A stretch of DNA of 64,000 nucleotides from Panagrolaimus kolymaensis. Taxonomy: Eukaryota; Nematoda; Chromadorea; Rhabditida; Panagrolaimidae. Positions 38,501 to 49,616 of the stretch are shown here, piece after piece. Made by a program: the position numbers and the translations under genes. The stretch is from positions 1,674,001 through 1,738,000 of the forward strand of contig JAJQJQ010000012.1 in the NCBI GenBank assembly GCA_028622995.1, in the 5' to 3' direction. Numbering within the stretch: the first letter of the stretch is position 1; every line of letters begins with the position of its first letter. Below the pieces are notes generated by a model. It saw only the letters and a list, made by a program, of their open reading frames with translations, had not been told where the DNA came from and did not search any database.

Positions 38501-41500
38501 CAGAAGCTAGGCTTGTACTTTTATTGATACTTTTTTGTTTAGTTAAAGCCTTTTAGAAGAGAATTTTAATTTTACGGGATCAAAATTTTGAGTACAATTG
38601 TCCATTATGAAATGAACTCCATTGTTTTTGAACCATTTAATTGTCTGCAGCACAATTTGTTTTGGATTACCCATTTTCAGACATGTTTTTTCCTCATGTC
38701 TGAACACATATTTTTTAAATTAAATACAATTATGCATAGTTTCCAAACAAACAATATATTTGTTTCATTGCACAGCTTTTTTTTTGAATTGATGTTTATT
38801 TATTTATTCGAATTCATTTTTTATGTTGTAAATTGTTTTTCTGATGTTGCAGTTGTTTTCACTTTCCTTTTTTTCTTATGCTGCTCTCATTGCAACCTTT
38901 TATTTCATTTTTTATGAGTGCAAAAAAACACGTTTAGAGAATTCTCGTGTAGTCTCTATTTATTTTTTTTTGCCATCGTCACCATTCAACAACAAAACAA
39001 CTCTTTCATACTTTTTTTTCAAGCCTAATGTAATTTTTTTCCTTGTTAGTAGTTAGACACTGACAGTCAATGCATTTTTTTTCGATGTGATTGCAATATT
39101 TTTTCTTCGTTCGCGCTTGCTACTGCTCTTTTTTGGTAATGATTAGAACAACTACACGTTTTTTTTCGTTGTTGACGACGTCGACAAGGCCTTTTTTGCT
39201 TCCTCACCTTCTTTTTTTGTCACTAACTGACGAGGTTGACTGGCTGGCTGCTAGGGTTGTATGACAACCACGACCGATGGCGATAAATTGTTGCTGCTTG
39301 CCATTGGGCCTTGTTTTCGTTCAATTTTATTTTTTTGCACCACCGCCACCATCATCATAGAGATAGACGAAGATCGGTCCCCTTCGTGTTCGTGGCCTCT
39401 TCCTTTCATATTTTGTTTTTCTCTGCAAAAACCACGCGGAAAAAAATGGAAAGAGAGATTACGTTCCTTTTTTTCTTTCTCTCTTCTCTCAATTTGATGG
39501 ACCTGTTTTTGCGGCGTTAACGTCTATCAAAACATTGCCAAATTGGCGGCGGTGGCAGCGAGAATGAACAAAAAATAGGACAAAAACAATTGATTATTTT
39601 TTTGGAGAGCATTTGTGCAAATCCATAAAAAAGATTCAATACTTACTTTTGATTTTTTAATCATTTTTGTTATCATTCGATTATTTGTCAAGAAGTTATC
39701 GAAAAAAGAATTCTGTGACGTTTGATTTTCATGTTTTTCCTTTTTTTGTTTGTTTGTTGAGTTTAAGACTTGTTGTTATTTTTCGGGTGGCGGCGTATGC
39801 AAGTAAGGAAAGTGTTTTGCTTAGGTAGTGTATGACATGTGATTTTTGATAAGATCTCTTGAAATGTATGTATGACGGAACGCGAAAAACGAGGTGGTCA
39901 GTTTAACGCCTACTTCTTTCTTCTTTTTTTCTTTAATGCTTGCTACAACTTTATTGCGACTATGAATCTTTTCCGTTTTGGACTTTCTCTAAATTTAACT
40001 TTTTTATCATAAAAAAAGAATTTATTTCCGTGTTTGAAAAGTTCTTTAACATTCTCTTATTTATTCTTCGTTTTTTAGCCGAATTCCGTAAACGTTCAGC
40101 ATTATTTGATATGGCAACCGATGTAATTATGGAAGAAGAAGTTCCATCAGGTTCGGGACAAGATAGTGGCATTGCAGATGATATGGATCAAGGCCCAAGT
40201 CCCGCTACACCCGAAGATGCCCTCTCTGATGAAAAACAATCATTAACTCCAGCACCCGCACCATTTATTCGACCACCTATTGATAATCGAGCTAATCGAC
40301 CTCAACGCAAAGTTGGCCTCTTTCTCAGTGGACAAGAAACAACTTCGGTATGATTTTATTTCGATTTATTTTAATCTTTCAAAAATATAAAAAGCAATGA
40401 TACTTCCACTTTTTTTGCCTTTCACCTTTTTTTTGTTGGGAACTATAGTGAAGCGATTAGATTATTAGGTGTTATTGCAAAAGTGAGCGAACACTCACTT
40501 TCCTAAACAAAATTCTTTCACAATCGTTGTTGGCCCAAAGAGAGAGTTGTTCTATTTTCACCGTTTTTTATATTGCATTCAGCGTCAGTTAGTTTATCAT
40601 TATTTGGAACGAGAAAGAACTAATGAGCTTGTTTTTGAAATCGTTTTAACCAAAAAGAAAAAAATAAGTTTTATTGCAATTGTTTAAGAACCATCACATA
40701 TTTTATTTTTTTTATTATGAGACAGTCACGTAATCAACCTTTGATTTTAAACTTTATGTATGATACATTAAAAAAAAAGAAAACAAAAAGGGATTCAAGT
40801 TCGATGAGAATAATAAAAGTTCCTTGTCAAAGTTTCATTACTGTCTGAAAGTTAAAAATTGTGTTTTGCTCTTGCCATAAAAAAATCCTTTAGTCTCTCC
40901 ATGGAAAAAATGATACTTATCTCTGCATTGTTTTTAGACTGGATTTGTTGCAGAACTTGAAGCTTTAAGAAAGGAATCGGCTGAATCATCAATGTCTGGA
41001 AAATCCCTTGAAGCTTTACAAACTCGTTACATTCAACAACCCCGAAAATGTTCCATTCGAGCTTCAACTTCTGGCGGTGATGATGTTGTTATAAGGAAAA
41101 TGTCCACAGTTTCCATGGATGAACCAATAATAAATCGAAAGATTTCAACTTTATCTGAAGCATATTATGATTATCAACCATGTGAATCTGATATTACCCC
41201 ACACATAAATCTTGGAAAACATTATCAAGCTAGAGTTCGAAAATGGGCTGATCGAGAAATTATGCCACATGAGCGTGAAGCTATTCCAGATCGAGATGAA
41301 TGCCTTTTTGATTGCAATGTTACCGAACATTTGGATGAACAAACTGGTAAGCATTCTATTTTAATCGAGTAACATTTATTGGGGTTACTGTTTTTTGACA
41401 ATAATAAAAAAAAATTGATGCTAATTTAATTCAATTTTCTCCCCATTTTTTTGCTCTATTTTTAACAAAATTTTATTTAACCCAAGTCGCTTTTTTTTTT

Positions 41501-43230
41501 TTGCATTAATTTACAGTACTCTTTTATTGTGTTCTCTTAAAATCAATATTCGTCACTTTTATTTTTTAAAGACTAACTTTATTATTACCTTTTCTTTTTT
41601 TAGTTGCTGCATATGAAGCACTTGCATGTAGTGCAGCTGTACCCAAAGTTGGACATAATAAAGAATTGGCATTACATATATTAATGGAAAATAAGGGTAA
41701 TATTCAAGCAGCGGTTATGGATTTACTCCGTTCTGATACTCTTGACTGGGAACAATATCCAATAATTTATAATTATCGATATAGCAATGTTGAAAATTGG
41801 ACTCCAGATGATATTCAATCATTTCAAGATGCGATATATAAAAGTGAAAAAGATTTTCATCAAGTTTCTGCAGAATTGGGCAATCGAACAGTGAAAGATT
41901 GTATTGAATTTTATTACATGTGGAAGAAAATGTGCCCGGATGATTATAGAAAGCTTCGAAATCTTCGCCGTAAAAGACATTTATTGGAACAACAACTTGA
42001 TTATCCCACATCAGTATCCAAAGCCACTCCATTCCAAGATCATCCAATGGAAGAAAGTAGCGAAGATGAAATTGAATCAGAATCAGACACGGATGTTGGT
42101 ACTCCCATGTATGCATCGGATAGATCCCCAGATGAATCAAGACCAGTTAAAATGCCAAGACTTGCTGAAACTCCTTCACCGAGTGAACGAAAGAATAGTG
42201 TTCGATTTGTTGAACCTGAAAAACTTGAAGCTCCTATTCCATCCATCGCGGTAGCAGCCGCAAATGGTTTAAGTCTTTATCCATGGCTTCATGGTGAAAA
42301 TGGAGTTTTCCCTTCACCAAGTCCCTCATCCGTGGGTAATTCTGCTGGCACAGGACAATCATATTCTCAACCACCATCAGTTGGAAATAATGATATTTTT
42401 ACTTCACCAGCTACAAATGAAAGAATGCAAACAGGTTTTAATCCGGATATATTACATGGTAAAATTGCAAACGTAAGTCATCAGCATCACAGCTTCCTGT
42501 TTTTTTAACATTTATAATTAATCTCTATTTGGTTTAGATTCATCGAGTCACAGCATCTAAAAAAGGCGCCCAACCTTCTGCAGATGGATTCTTCCATTGC
42601 AGATTATGTGATAAACGATTTGAAAAGGTTAAATCTCTTAATGCTCATATGAAATCACATGCAATGAAAGCTAGAGCTGAAGCAGAAGCACAATCACAAG
42701 GAAATACATCGACGGGAGGAGGAAATTCGCAACCATCACACTCTCATCCGCATTCAAACTCGCATAGAAATAACCCCAATCATGATAGATCCTCACATTC
42801 AAACAGCAACAATGTTGGCGGCAATAATGGTGGACTTCTTGGAAACCATTCATCCCATCTTGATGCTTTGAATCAACAACTTAATAATGTCGTGAGTGCA
42901 AATGCTGGAAATGTTAATGGCAACAATTCATTATCCAATACTATGGGTGGATCACCCTTAAATTTTGGCCATCATCTTAGTCGTATGACACAATTTGCTT
43001 CACCCATGGGTCTTGGTGCAGCTAATCCCAGTGGATTACCTAATCTTCCACCTGGAATGAATATGAATATGTTTAGTCCTGATATGATTTCAGCGATGCA
43101 TCAACTTGCAAATTTACCTCAACATAATGGAGGAGGAAATCTTTCTACAACATCCGTTGCATCTTCAGTTTCAGCTCTTCAACAACTTCATAATAATTTA
43201 CAACAACATTCTGCAACAATTATAAATTAA
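29535..43230 (+). CDS. saeg-1: ELM2-SANT-C2H2 corepressor, SAEG-1/MIDEAS-like
   Basis: Seven coding exons (29535-29959, 31113-31595, 32826-33076, 40079-40347, 40938-41346, 41604-42472, 42538-43230) join in matching phases to 1132 residues. The first 300 residues are Gln/Pro/Asn-rich. An ELM2-like region lies at about 560-655, a SANT domain at about 677-725 (WTPDDIQSFQDAIY...DCIEFYYMWKK) and one C2H2 finger at 923-943 (C-x2-C-x12-H-x3-H). ELM2-SANT proteins bind class I histone deacetylases; worm SAEG-1 acts with HDA-2 downstream of the cGMP kinase EGL-4. At least eight basic-basic-x-Ser sites (S113, S245, S296, S335, S340, S515, S532, S546) fit kinase control and recur on both sides of the 7-kb intron, supporting one gene. 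The symbol is by domain similarity. Confidence 0.8.
29960..31112 (+). other. Intron 1 of the SAEG-1-like gene
   Basis: This 1153-base intron runs from GTAAGT to TTTTTCAG. It is T-rich and nothing else is recognised in it. Confidence 0.7.
31596..32825 (+). other. Intron 2 of the SAEG-1-like gene
   Basis: This 1230-base intron runs from GTAAGA to TTTTATAG. It includes a short CT microsatellite near 32750-32767. No coding content is recognised. Confidence 0.7.
33077..40078 (+). other. 7-kb intron 3 of the SAEG-1-like gene
   Basis: The donor GTAAGT at 33077 and acceptor TTTTTTAG at 40071-40078 leave compatible phase (T|CC, Ser). Most of the intron is T-rich. It holds several GTC/GTT trinucleotide islands (about 34145-34162, 38103-38120, 38260-38292, 39160-39186). 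A near palindrome, AACCCTCAAGGGTT, lies near 35196. No gene is recognised on either strand. A small missed exon or an internal promoter cannot be excluded. Confidence 0.6.
40348..40937 (+). other. Intron 4 of the SAEG-1-like gene
   Basis: This 590-base intron runs from GTATGA to TTTTTAG. It contains the mariner-like end described separately and a 7-bp hairpin (AAGTGAG...CTCACTT) at about 40481-40500. Confidence 0.65.
40463..40485 (+). mobile_element. Possible mariner-type transposon end
   Basis: A TA followed by TTAGGTGTTATTGCAAAAGT resembles mariner terminal repeats of the TTAGGTNG...GCAAAAGT type. The next 150 bases are less homopolymeric than the rest of the intron. I found no matching inverted end within the intron, so it would be a solo, truncated remnant. 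Confidence 0.3.
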
Positions 43231-44114
43231 ACAACAATAAATATATTATTTAAATTAATTTTTTTTTCAACAATTAAAACAAATATTTTTAAAAAAATAC
43301 TCCCATTCTATTCTTTGCCAGCAGCGGGTTAGGAATGTTTTCTTTTTGTGCCATTCTTTTTTTTATTGAATTTTAAATTGTTTCGTTTTATTATCTCGGT
43401 GATATAATTTTTTATAGGGGCATTTTTTATTTTAAAAAGTCTCGACAAAAAATAAAACAAAATAAGTTTGTAATTTTTCTATCATCGGTTGTCTTCGTCT
43501 TATTATTATTATTTTTATTATTAGTTTTGTACATAGTTATTTTTTGTTATGTTTAAATTTTTTTCTTCATCGAATGTTTGAAAATATAACCTCATTTTAT
43601 TTGTTTATTTTAATTCTGTTTTATTTCCTAATAGTCAAAAGTTTGGGTGAAAGAGAGAGAGAGAGAGATATGAGTAATGGAAAATGGAATAAAGATGTAA
43701 GAATATCCAAAAAAAAGATTGATTTGTGGTTTATGAAAGTTTACCAAAATCCATTTTATCATAGTCACTTTTTTGCTTTTTTCACTTCCTCCTCTTTTAC
43801 CCAACTTTTTATATATAAAATCATTGGTGAGTATAGTTTCTGGTTTAGTTTCATGTACAAAAAAAACACAATTAACGGATTATTGGAAAAAAGGTTTTTA
43901 AAGCATCTCAAAATCAAAGAATAGATTCGAGTCTCTGAGATTTTTTAATGCTTTCTTCTTTTTAACAAATTTTTTTATTACTTTTTATTTAAATATAAAT
44001 TTTTGTTTGTTTACGTACGTACAAAAGAAAGAAATAAAATATTATTGATTCAATCTTCCTGTGTTTGTTTACATTTTGCTTTAGTGTTTTTTTGCAAAAA
44101 TTTTGAAAGGAAAA
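43231..44114. other. 3' flank between convergent genes
   Basis: This stretch lies between the SAEG-1-like stop codon and the last exon of the minus-strand vWA gene. An AATAAA at about 43235 is the likely SAEG-1-like poly(A) signal. A GA microsatellite lies at about 43650-43670. No gene is seen. Confidence 0.55.
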
Positions 44115-45722
44115 TCATTGTCGGCATTGAGGTTGTAAAAAATATGTAAAAAGTTTGGGAAAATCTTTTTCCAAAAAGATTGACTAAAATGAGAAAAATT
44201 TTTATTTGACACAATTTTAACACAAAAGCTACTTACTTTAGGATCAGTGGCAATAGCTTTAAGTTGTTCATGATCAGGTGGTTGACTGGAATCATCAACA
44301 GCCACAGCTAAAACTTTAACTCGTTCTTTATATAATTTAGCAGACGAATCTACAGGATCATCCTGGGAATAAGCATCAGTGAAAACAACCATAAACTTTT
44401 GAGCATCAACTCGACCACCATATCGAGGATCAAATTCTCTTGCGGCATCAAGCATGGCTGCGCCAGTTCGAGTTGTTCCCCCCAAAGATGGAGTTCCAGA
44501 AATTTCATTAATAGCTGCGGTATTATTTCGATGCTTTCTTAAATGGAAAACTGAATCCGTTCTTCGTAATCCTGAATATCGAACAAAAGCAATTTGAGTT
44601 GCGAAATCTCCAAGTTGCATATTTCGAATCATTTCCGAAGCAATGTTAATATATTTTTCTCGTTTATCAATGGCTCCTCCGCTGAAATCCATTAAGAAAA
44701 CAATATCCATGAGACAACCAGGGCGAATTGTTAATGGTCGAGTTGTTGATGGACGAGCAGTAAAACGAGAGCCTCTAATTGGAAGTCGAGTAGTTGCTAG
44801 AGGAATTTTGGGTGCTACCGATGCTGGAGCAAGTGCAACTGGCTTTCGTCGAAGTGTTCGAAATTTGGAAGTTTGTTCACATGAAATAAATGGACGAAGT
44901 GTGGAGGTCAACCGTTGTTCAGGGCTTGCAGTTCGATCTTGAGCTGTGATAATGGATTTCTTTTCATTGTTAGTTAGAAGCAAAAGAGTGGCAAAACTGA
45001 AAAAAGTATACATTATTAGCTGTGTCAAACTTTTGAAATGGAACTGAATACGTAGAAACTTTTTCAAACAAAGTTTATTATGTTTCTTTATAAATTTTGT
45101 ATCTTCATTTTTAACTGACCGTTCCGTACTGATTGAATTTTCAGCATTGATTGCAAATGTGTGAACATAATGTTTCTTTGCTAATTTTGAACTAATTTTT
45201 TCAAGTTTTGGTAATTCATTGGGTCTCATTTCACCATCAGTAAAGAATAAAATAACGACAGGAACTCCCATTCGCTTGTGAGGAAGCAATTGTTTAATCA
45301 CAATATCCACTGCATCAGCAGTTCCAACAGAATTTGGTAAAGCTTTTGATGAAGAATTTTGAAATAAAAGATTATCAAATTGTGCTCGAATGTTGGAGGT
45401 GAAAGAATCTTTTATTTGACTATCATCAAAAGAAGAAACAATAAGAGAATCAAGTGAGCGACGACCATAAAAAACTAAAGCAGCTCTATGAAGACCTGTG
45501 CCAAGTTCAAGTTGTTGAGCGGTTTTTATTGCAAGATCTCGACGGCGCTAAAAAAAATTGGATGCTAAATATAATTTCAAGATAAAATCAACTAACTTGA
45601 AGCCCTCGTCCAAGAAGATTATCATCGGCTTCTCCGTCAATAACAAAAACAAAGTCAGAACATGCTTTTACAGAAGCTAGAAAAAATATTCCTGCCAAAA
45701 ATATTTTAAATATCTTCGACAT
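44115..45722 (-). CDS. Secreted protein with two von Willebrand A domains
   Basis: The model has four exons (45597-45722, 45120-45547, 44237-44996, 44115-44183) and 460 residues. Residues 1-20 are a signal peptide (MSKIFKIFLAGIFFLASVKA). The first vWA domain starts CSDFVFVIDGEADD and the second CLMDIVFLMDFSGGA; an Arg/Thr/Pro-rich linker separates them. The MIDAS sequence DxSxS is altered in both (DGEAD, and DFSGG lacking the second Ser), although the TRTGAAM and FTDAYS segments of the second domain remain. vWA pairs of this type are adhesion modules of extracellular worm proteins; no partner can be inferred. The second intron (44997-45119, GTCAGT donor) is chosen by phase and is the least certain. 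The short last exon ends LQPQCRQ. Confidence 0.75.
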
Positions 45723-46648
45723 TATTGACGTAAAAAAATAGTCAAAACTTTTATGTTTTCTCTTTTTCTTTTTCAAAATATCTTTTTTAATTACGAATCC
45801 GTCTTTTTCTTTTTTGTGTAACACTTTTTTCTGATATATCCGTATCGGGATAAAATAAATTGTTATCTAAGAAAAGCGTAACTTTTTCAATTTCTCATTC
45901 TTCTCTTCTTTCTTTTATTCTGAAAATTGATAAACGGATTTGCTCCAAATTTTTTTAAAATAAAACCAATCAAGTGAGAAATTGTCATATTTGTAATTAA
46001 TTAATTCGAGAAGGTGTTTCAAACCTTTGACAAAGTGAATGTTTCTCTTTAAAGTTTTAATTCATAACATTTTTTAAAATCAAAGTTATTAAGATTTTCC
46101 AAGAAACATTTAGAATTGCCAATTTAAAACAAAAGTAAAAAAAGCAGCCCACACAATTATCAATTTGAACATTTTTTTGACGACATTAACACCACCTTTT
46201 ATTTTCAACAGGGATTAAAAAGTGTGAAAAACAGAAAAAAGGATAGTTCTTTTCTAAAGCCCGCACTCCTTATTATTTGACAAATCAATATTCCTACCAA
46301 AATACTTGGAACAATTTGAGCCACTGAAACCCCACCACCCAAATACAATCAGATCAACAAACTTCAAGAAAATGTTAATCAAGATTAATTTTTAAGAAAA
46401 ATTATAATTGCTAAAATCAACAAATAGCATTCATTCATTGAAATGTGAATGAGCGCCCCTCCTTTAAGCTACTTTATTTTTCTTCTTTTTGAAGCTTTGA
46501 ATACCTTACAAACTGATAACACTAACACATACATAATTCCTTCACTCTCAACCATCTTTCTTGAAAGCTTATATGAAACAATGAAGATATAAAAGCAACG
46601 AGTCCTCGAAAAAATGTAAGAAAAGCATTTTTTGAAGTATTTTTTAAA
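45723..46648. other. Intergenic between divergent vWA and neuropeptide genes
   Basis: No gene is seen. The two genes diverge from here, so it should carry both promoters. Composition is mixed A- and T-rich. Confidence 0.55.
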
Positions 46649-47065
46649 ATGTCTCCATTTAATAGGCAAAATATTTTTTGCATTATTTTTATTACATTTA
46701 TTTTCATCAATTTTTCGCACTGTAGGCCGCCAAAGGTAGCTGCTAAAAAACATGAAAGTTCATTTTCACAAAATATTTTAAATGTTCAAATTTTGAGGCA
46801 GTTGATTGCAAAGGTAAGTGATTGGACTTTTGATTTTCCCTTGAAAAAAAAAATCAAACAAAAAATGAAATAGTTTTCCGTATTTGGATAACTCCTTTAT
46901 ATAATTTTAAAACTTCGGTTTTCAAATATTTGTAGCTAGTACAATAAATATATTTTTTTATTATTTCAGCACAAATCTCAACCCATCCTTCAACATCGAC
47001 CATTTAAACAATATGCTTCAGCTGCAGCTGATTTACCTTGCTTTTTTAACCCAGTATCTTGTTAA
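46649..47065 (+). CDS. Allatostatin-C-like neuropeptide precursor
   Basis: Exon 1 (46649-46813) and exon 2 (46970-47065) join in phase 0 to encode 86 residues. An N-terminal signal peptide (about 1-25, FCIIFITFIFINFSHC) is followed by a polar propeptide. The C terminus is C79-FFNPVS-C86 and the stop follows immediately. This eight-residue Cys-bounded ring matches the arthropod allatostatin-C ring (C-YFNPIS-C) in spacing and in the Asn-Pro and Ser positions. No dibasic site adjoins it; cleavage after K68 would expose Gln69, which could form pyroglutamate as in insect allatostatin C. Such peptides act on somatostatin/allatostatin-C-type receptors. An AATAAA lies at about 47087. Confidence 0.75.
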
Positions 47066-47224
47066 TTTTTTTGTTACTTAGACTTTTAAAATAAATTACT
47101 CAAAAAATAATAAATTAAACTTCTAAAAAAAAGAACTTTAAAGAAAAACATTTTTCCAAATTTTATTGCAATTCAAAAATAAAATCAAAAATAAATACAA
47201 ATTCAACAAACAACAAAATAAATA

Positions 47225-48397
47225 TTACAAAGTTTCAGAAACAGGATGGGAAAGTCGTCGAGCAATTTCAGCCAAAATTTTATCATTAAGAGTATGAATT
47301 CCACTCAAAAAAGTTGGGGGATCAAAATATTTCATCAAAAAGGAAAGACAATATTCAGGTAGATGAATACAATTATATGTAAGAGACAAATTCGCGTATT
47401 GACAAACATTAGTTTCGGATAAATTTTCAATCAAAAAAGATTCTACGATAGTCTATAAAATAAACGTTTAAAAAAAATTTCAAAAAAATAAATATAATTA
47501 ACTCACTTTCATATCAACTAAATCATATTTATCCGCAAACTTGAGAAGTTCAGCTGCATTATCACCGGTGACAAATGGTTTTATATCGCGTTCATAACAA
47601 AATTCAATCGCAATTTCAACTATTTCTGCATCAAAATCGGTGATAATAACTTTGTTTTCTTCGGCTTCTTTCATTCCCGAACGAAACATTGCTTCAAAAA
47701 CCTTCGATTGAAGTGTTAAAACCCATTTATGGATCTAAAAGACAATAAATAGAAAAGGGTTAAAATAAACAATTTAAACTTTGTACCATAATTTTTTGAG
47801 TTCCAACAAAAAGACTAATATCCTTATCATCATCCTTTTCCCATAAAGCTTGAGCCAATTTACTTGGATTTACCAATGGTTCATTGGTTTTTAAACCTTC
47901 TGGATTCAAAGTTGCTTCAAGTTCAATAGTCATAATTCCATCAACAAAGAATTTGTTTTCTGCGTTAAAAAGATTTTCACGTGTACTCAAAAACTTTCCC
48001 CAACCAACTGGCTCGTCATAAGCAGTTATAACATTGATTATTTTTGAAGCAGATTTAATGGAAATATTAAAATCAACATTGACTTTCTTTACCATTTTAA
48101 AACAATCGAATTTTAAGAAAATCAAAACGTCGTCAGGTTTGTCACTATTGAGGCCATTTGGAGCAATTGAAAGAGAATATTTTACTCCAGGAATTTTAGG
48201 AACATTAAATCCAGCGCTATGCAACCGTTCTTCTTTTGTTTCTCGTAAAGTTTGTTCTTTAATATACCATTTCATTGTAATTTTACATTCTCGGGGCTAA
48301 GAAAAAAAAGTTATATAAAAGAAACCAAACTAAATAAAAATAAAATGCTTACAAACTTATCATCAAGCGAATCCATTTTCTTATCGATTGTATCCAT
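47225..48397 (-). CDS. MATH-BTB protein (copy A)
   Basis: Exons 48353-48397, 47787-48296, 47507-47734 and 47225-47452 all join in phase 0, giving 336 residues. A MATH domain spans roughly 18-155 and a BTB domain roughly 172-265 (DISLFV...HKWVLTLQSKVFEAMFRSGM...LLKFADKYDL), followed by a BACK-like helical tail. MATH-BTB proteins recruit substrates to CUL3 ubiquitin ligases and form a large, fast-turnover family in nematodes; substrate choice is set by the MATH domain. It has the same exon structure and length as the gene at 49617-50800 and is a tandem duplicate. An AATAAA lies near 47165 on the minus strand. Confidence 0.9.
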
Positions 48398-48844
48398 AGT
48401 TAAAAAAAATCTTTTTCTTTTTGAAAGGATGAACGAATTTTATTTCTTGAATATTTTTTTGAAAGTATTAATGCACAAAATTTTATTATTCTTTTATTTC
48501 GTAAAGAGCCAAATAGATTATGCCTTTAAGTAAATCTTCACATATTACTTTTATGCCTCAGTATTATTAAAAATGAAAACCGTGACTAAACAATTTTTTT
48601 TACTTGTAAACTTGTAAACCAAGAAAGAGAAGGGTTTTAAAAAATGATGGCCATTGGCCAATATCTAAAATAATATTTTACTTTAATGCTTTCTTGTAAC
48701 CATGAGAAAAGTATTTTACACGTTTATTTTTTCATCAAAAAAGAATTATTCGCAGAAGAAGAAAAAAATTTCAATTTTTTATTTGAACAAGCATGGGTGA
48801 AGTCAAAATAATTTGAATCAAAAAAATGAAAAACAAATAATAAA

Positions 48845-49165
48845 TTACAAAGGTTCAGCGATGCGATGAGAAAGTCTTCGTGTAATTTCTGCTGCAATTG
48901 CATCATCAAGAGTATCAATACCTAAAATAAAATTTGGCGGATCAAAAAATTTCATCAAGAAACAGGTGCAAAATTCTCGCAATTCTTTACAGTTAAAAAC
49001 GATGGACATGTTTGCATATTGACAAACATTAGCTTCTGATAACGATTCAATTAAATAAGATTCGATCAAAGCCTTAAAATAAGTATTTCTTACATATTGG
49101 GGTAATAAAATAAGAAAAGACTAACTTTCAAATCAGCGATATCATCAATTGGATAAAGTTTCATT
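48845..49165 (-). pseudogene. Decayed MATH-BTB copy (last exon plus a fragment)
   Basis: The last exon (48845-49072, 228 bases) is open and closely resembles the final exons of both neighbours (ESYLIESLSEANVCQYANMS). Just upstream, 49126-49165 retains only the end of the preceding exon (a degenerate IDDIADLK in place of FADKYDLVDMK), with a GT at the right place. The MATH domain and most of BTB are missing; between here and 49616 only AT-rich DNA is seen. It is a 5'-truncated remnant of the tandem array. Confidence 0.75.
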
Positions 49166-49616
49166 ACTTTCTTCTTTGTCTTGCATTACCAAAAAAATCC
49201 CTAAATAAACAACTTACTATTCACAAAAATTTTGTATGTATATGCTTTTATGTATCAAAAAATATGAGTTTTACAACGCGCCAAATCGAAATTCAGTGAA
49301 GGGTTATACGTTACAAAGGTAGGTTTCATAGTTCATAGAGCTCGATAATTATCATTCCACTTATATGTGCATGTTTATAATGCTTTCAAATTAATAAATG
49401 GAAGAATATCTACGGAAGAGATTGTTAATTTTGAAATTTAGATTTATGATATACTTTAACAATGTATTATAAAACTTGTGAATTTTTTTAAAAATTGAGT
49501 TTTCCTTAGGTTTTTCGAATTCTCCAATCAGTTTTTTTCTTCAACTTTTTATTGAAAATAATTCAAACAAACAAAGCAACCACATTTTAAATATCGAAAG
49601 AAAAAAAAACAAAGGT

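Noticed and set aside
44997..45119. Reading the vWA gene straight through this stretch (it is in frame)
   Set aside because: The in-frame translation is unlike coding sequence (Lys/Phe-rich), and GTCAGT...TTTTTTCAG gives a phase-consistent 123-base intron; treated as an intron, with some doubt.
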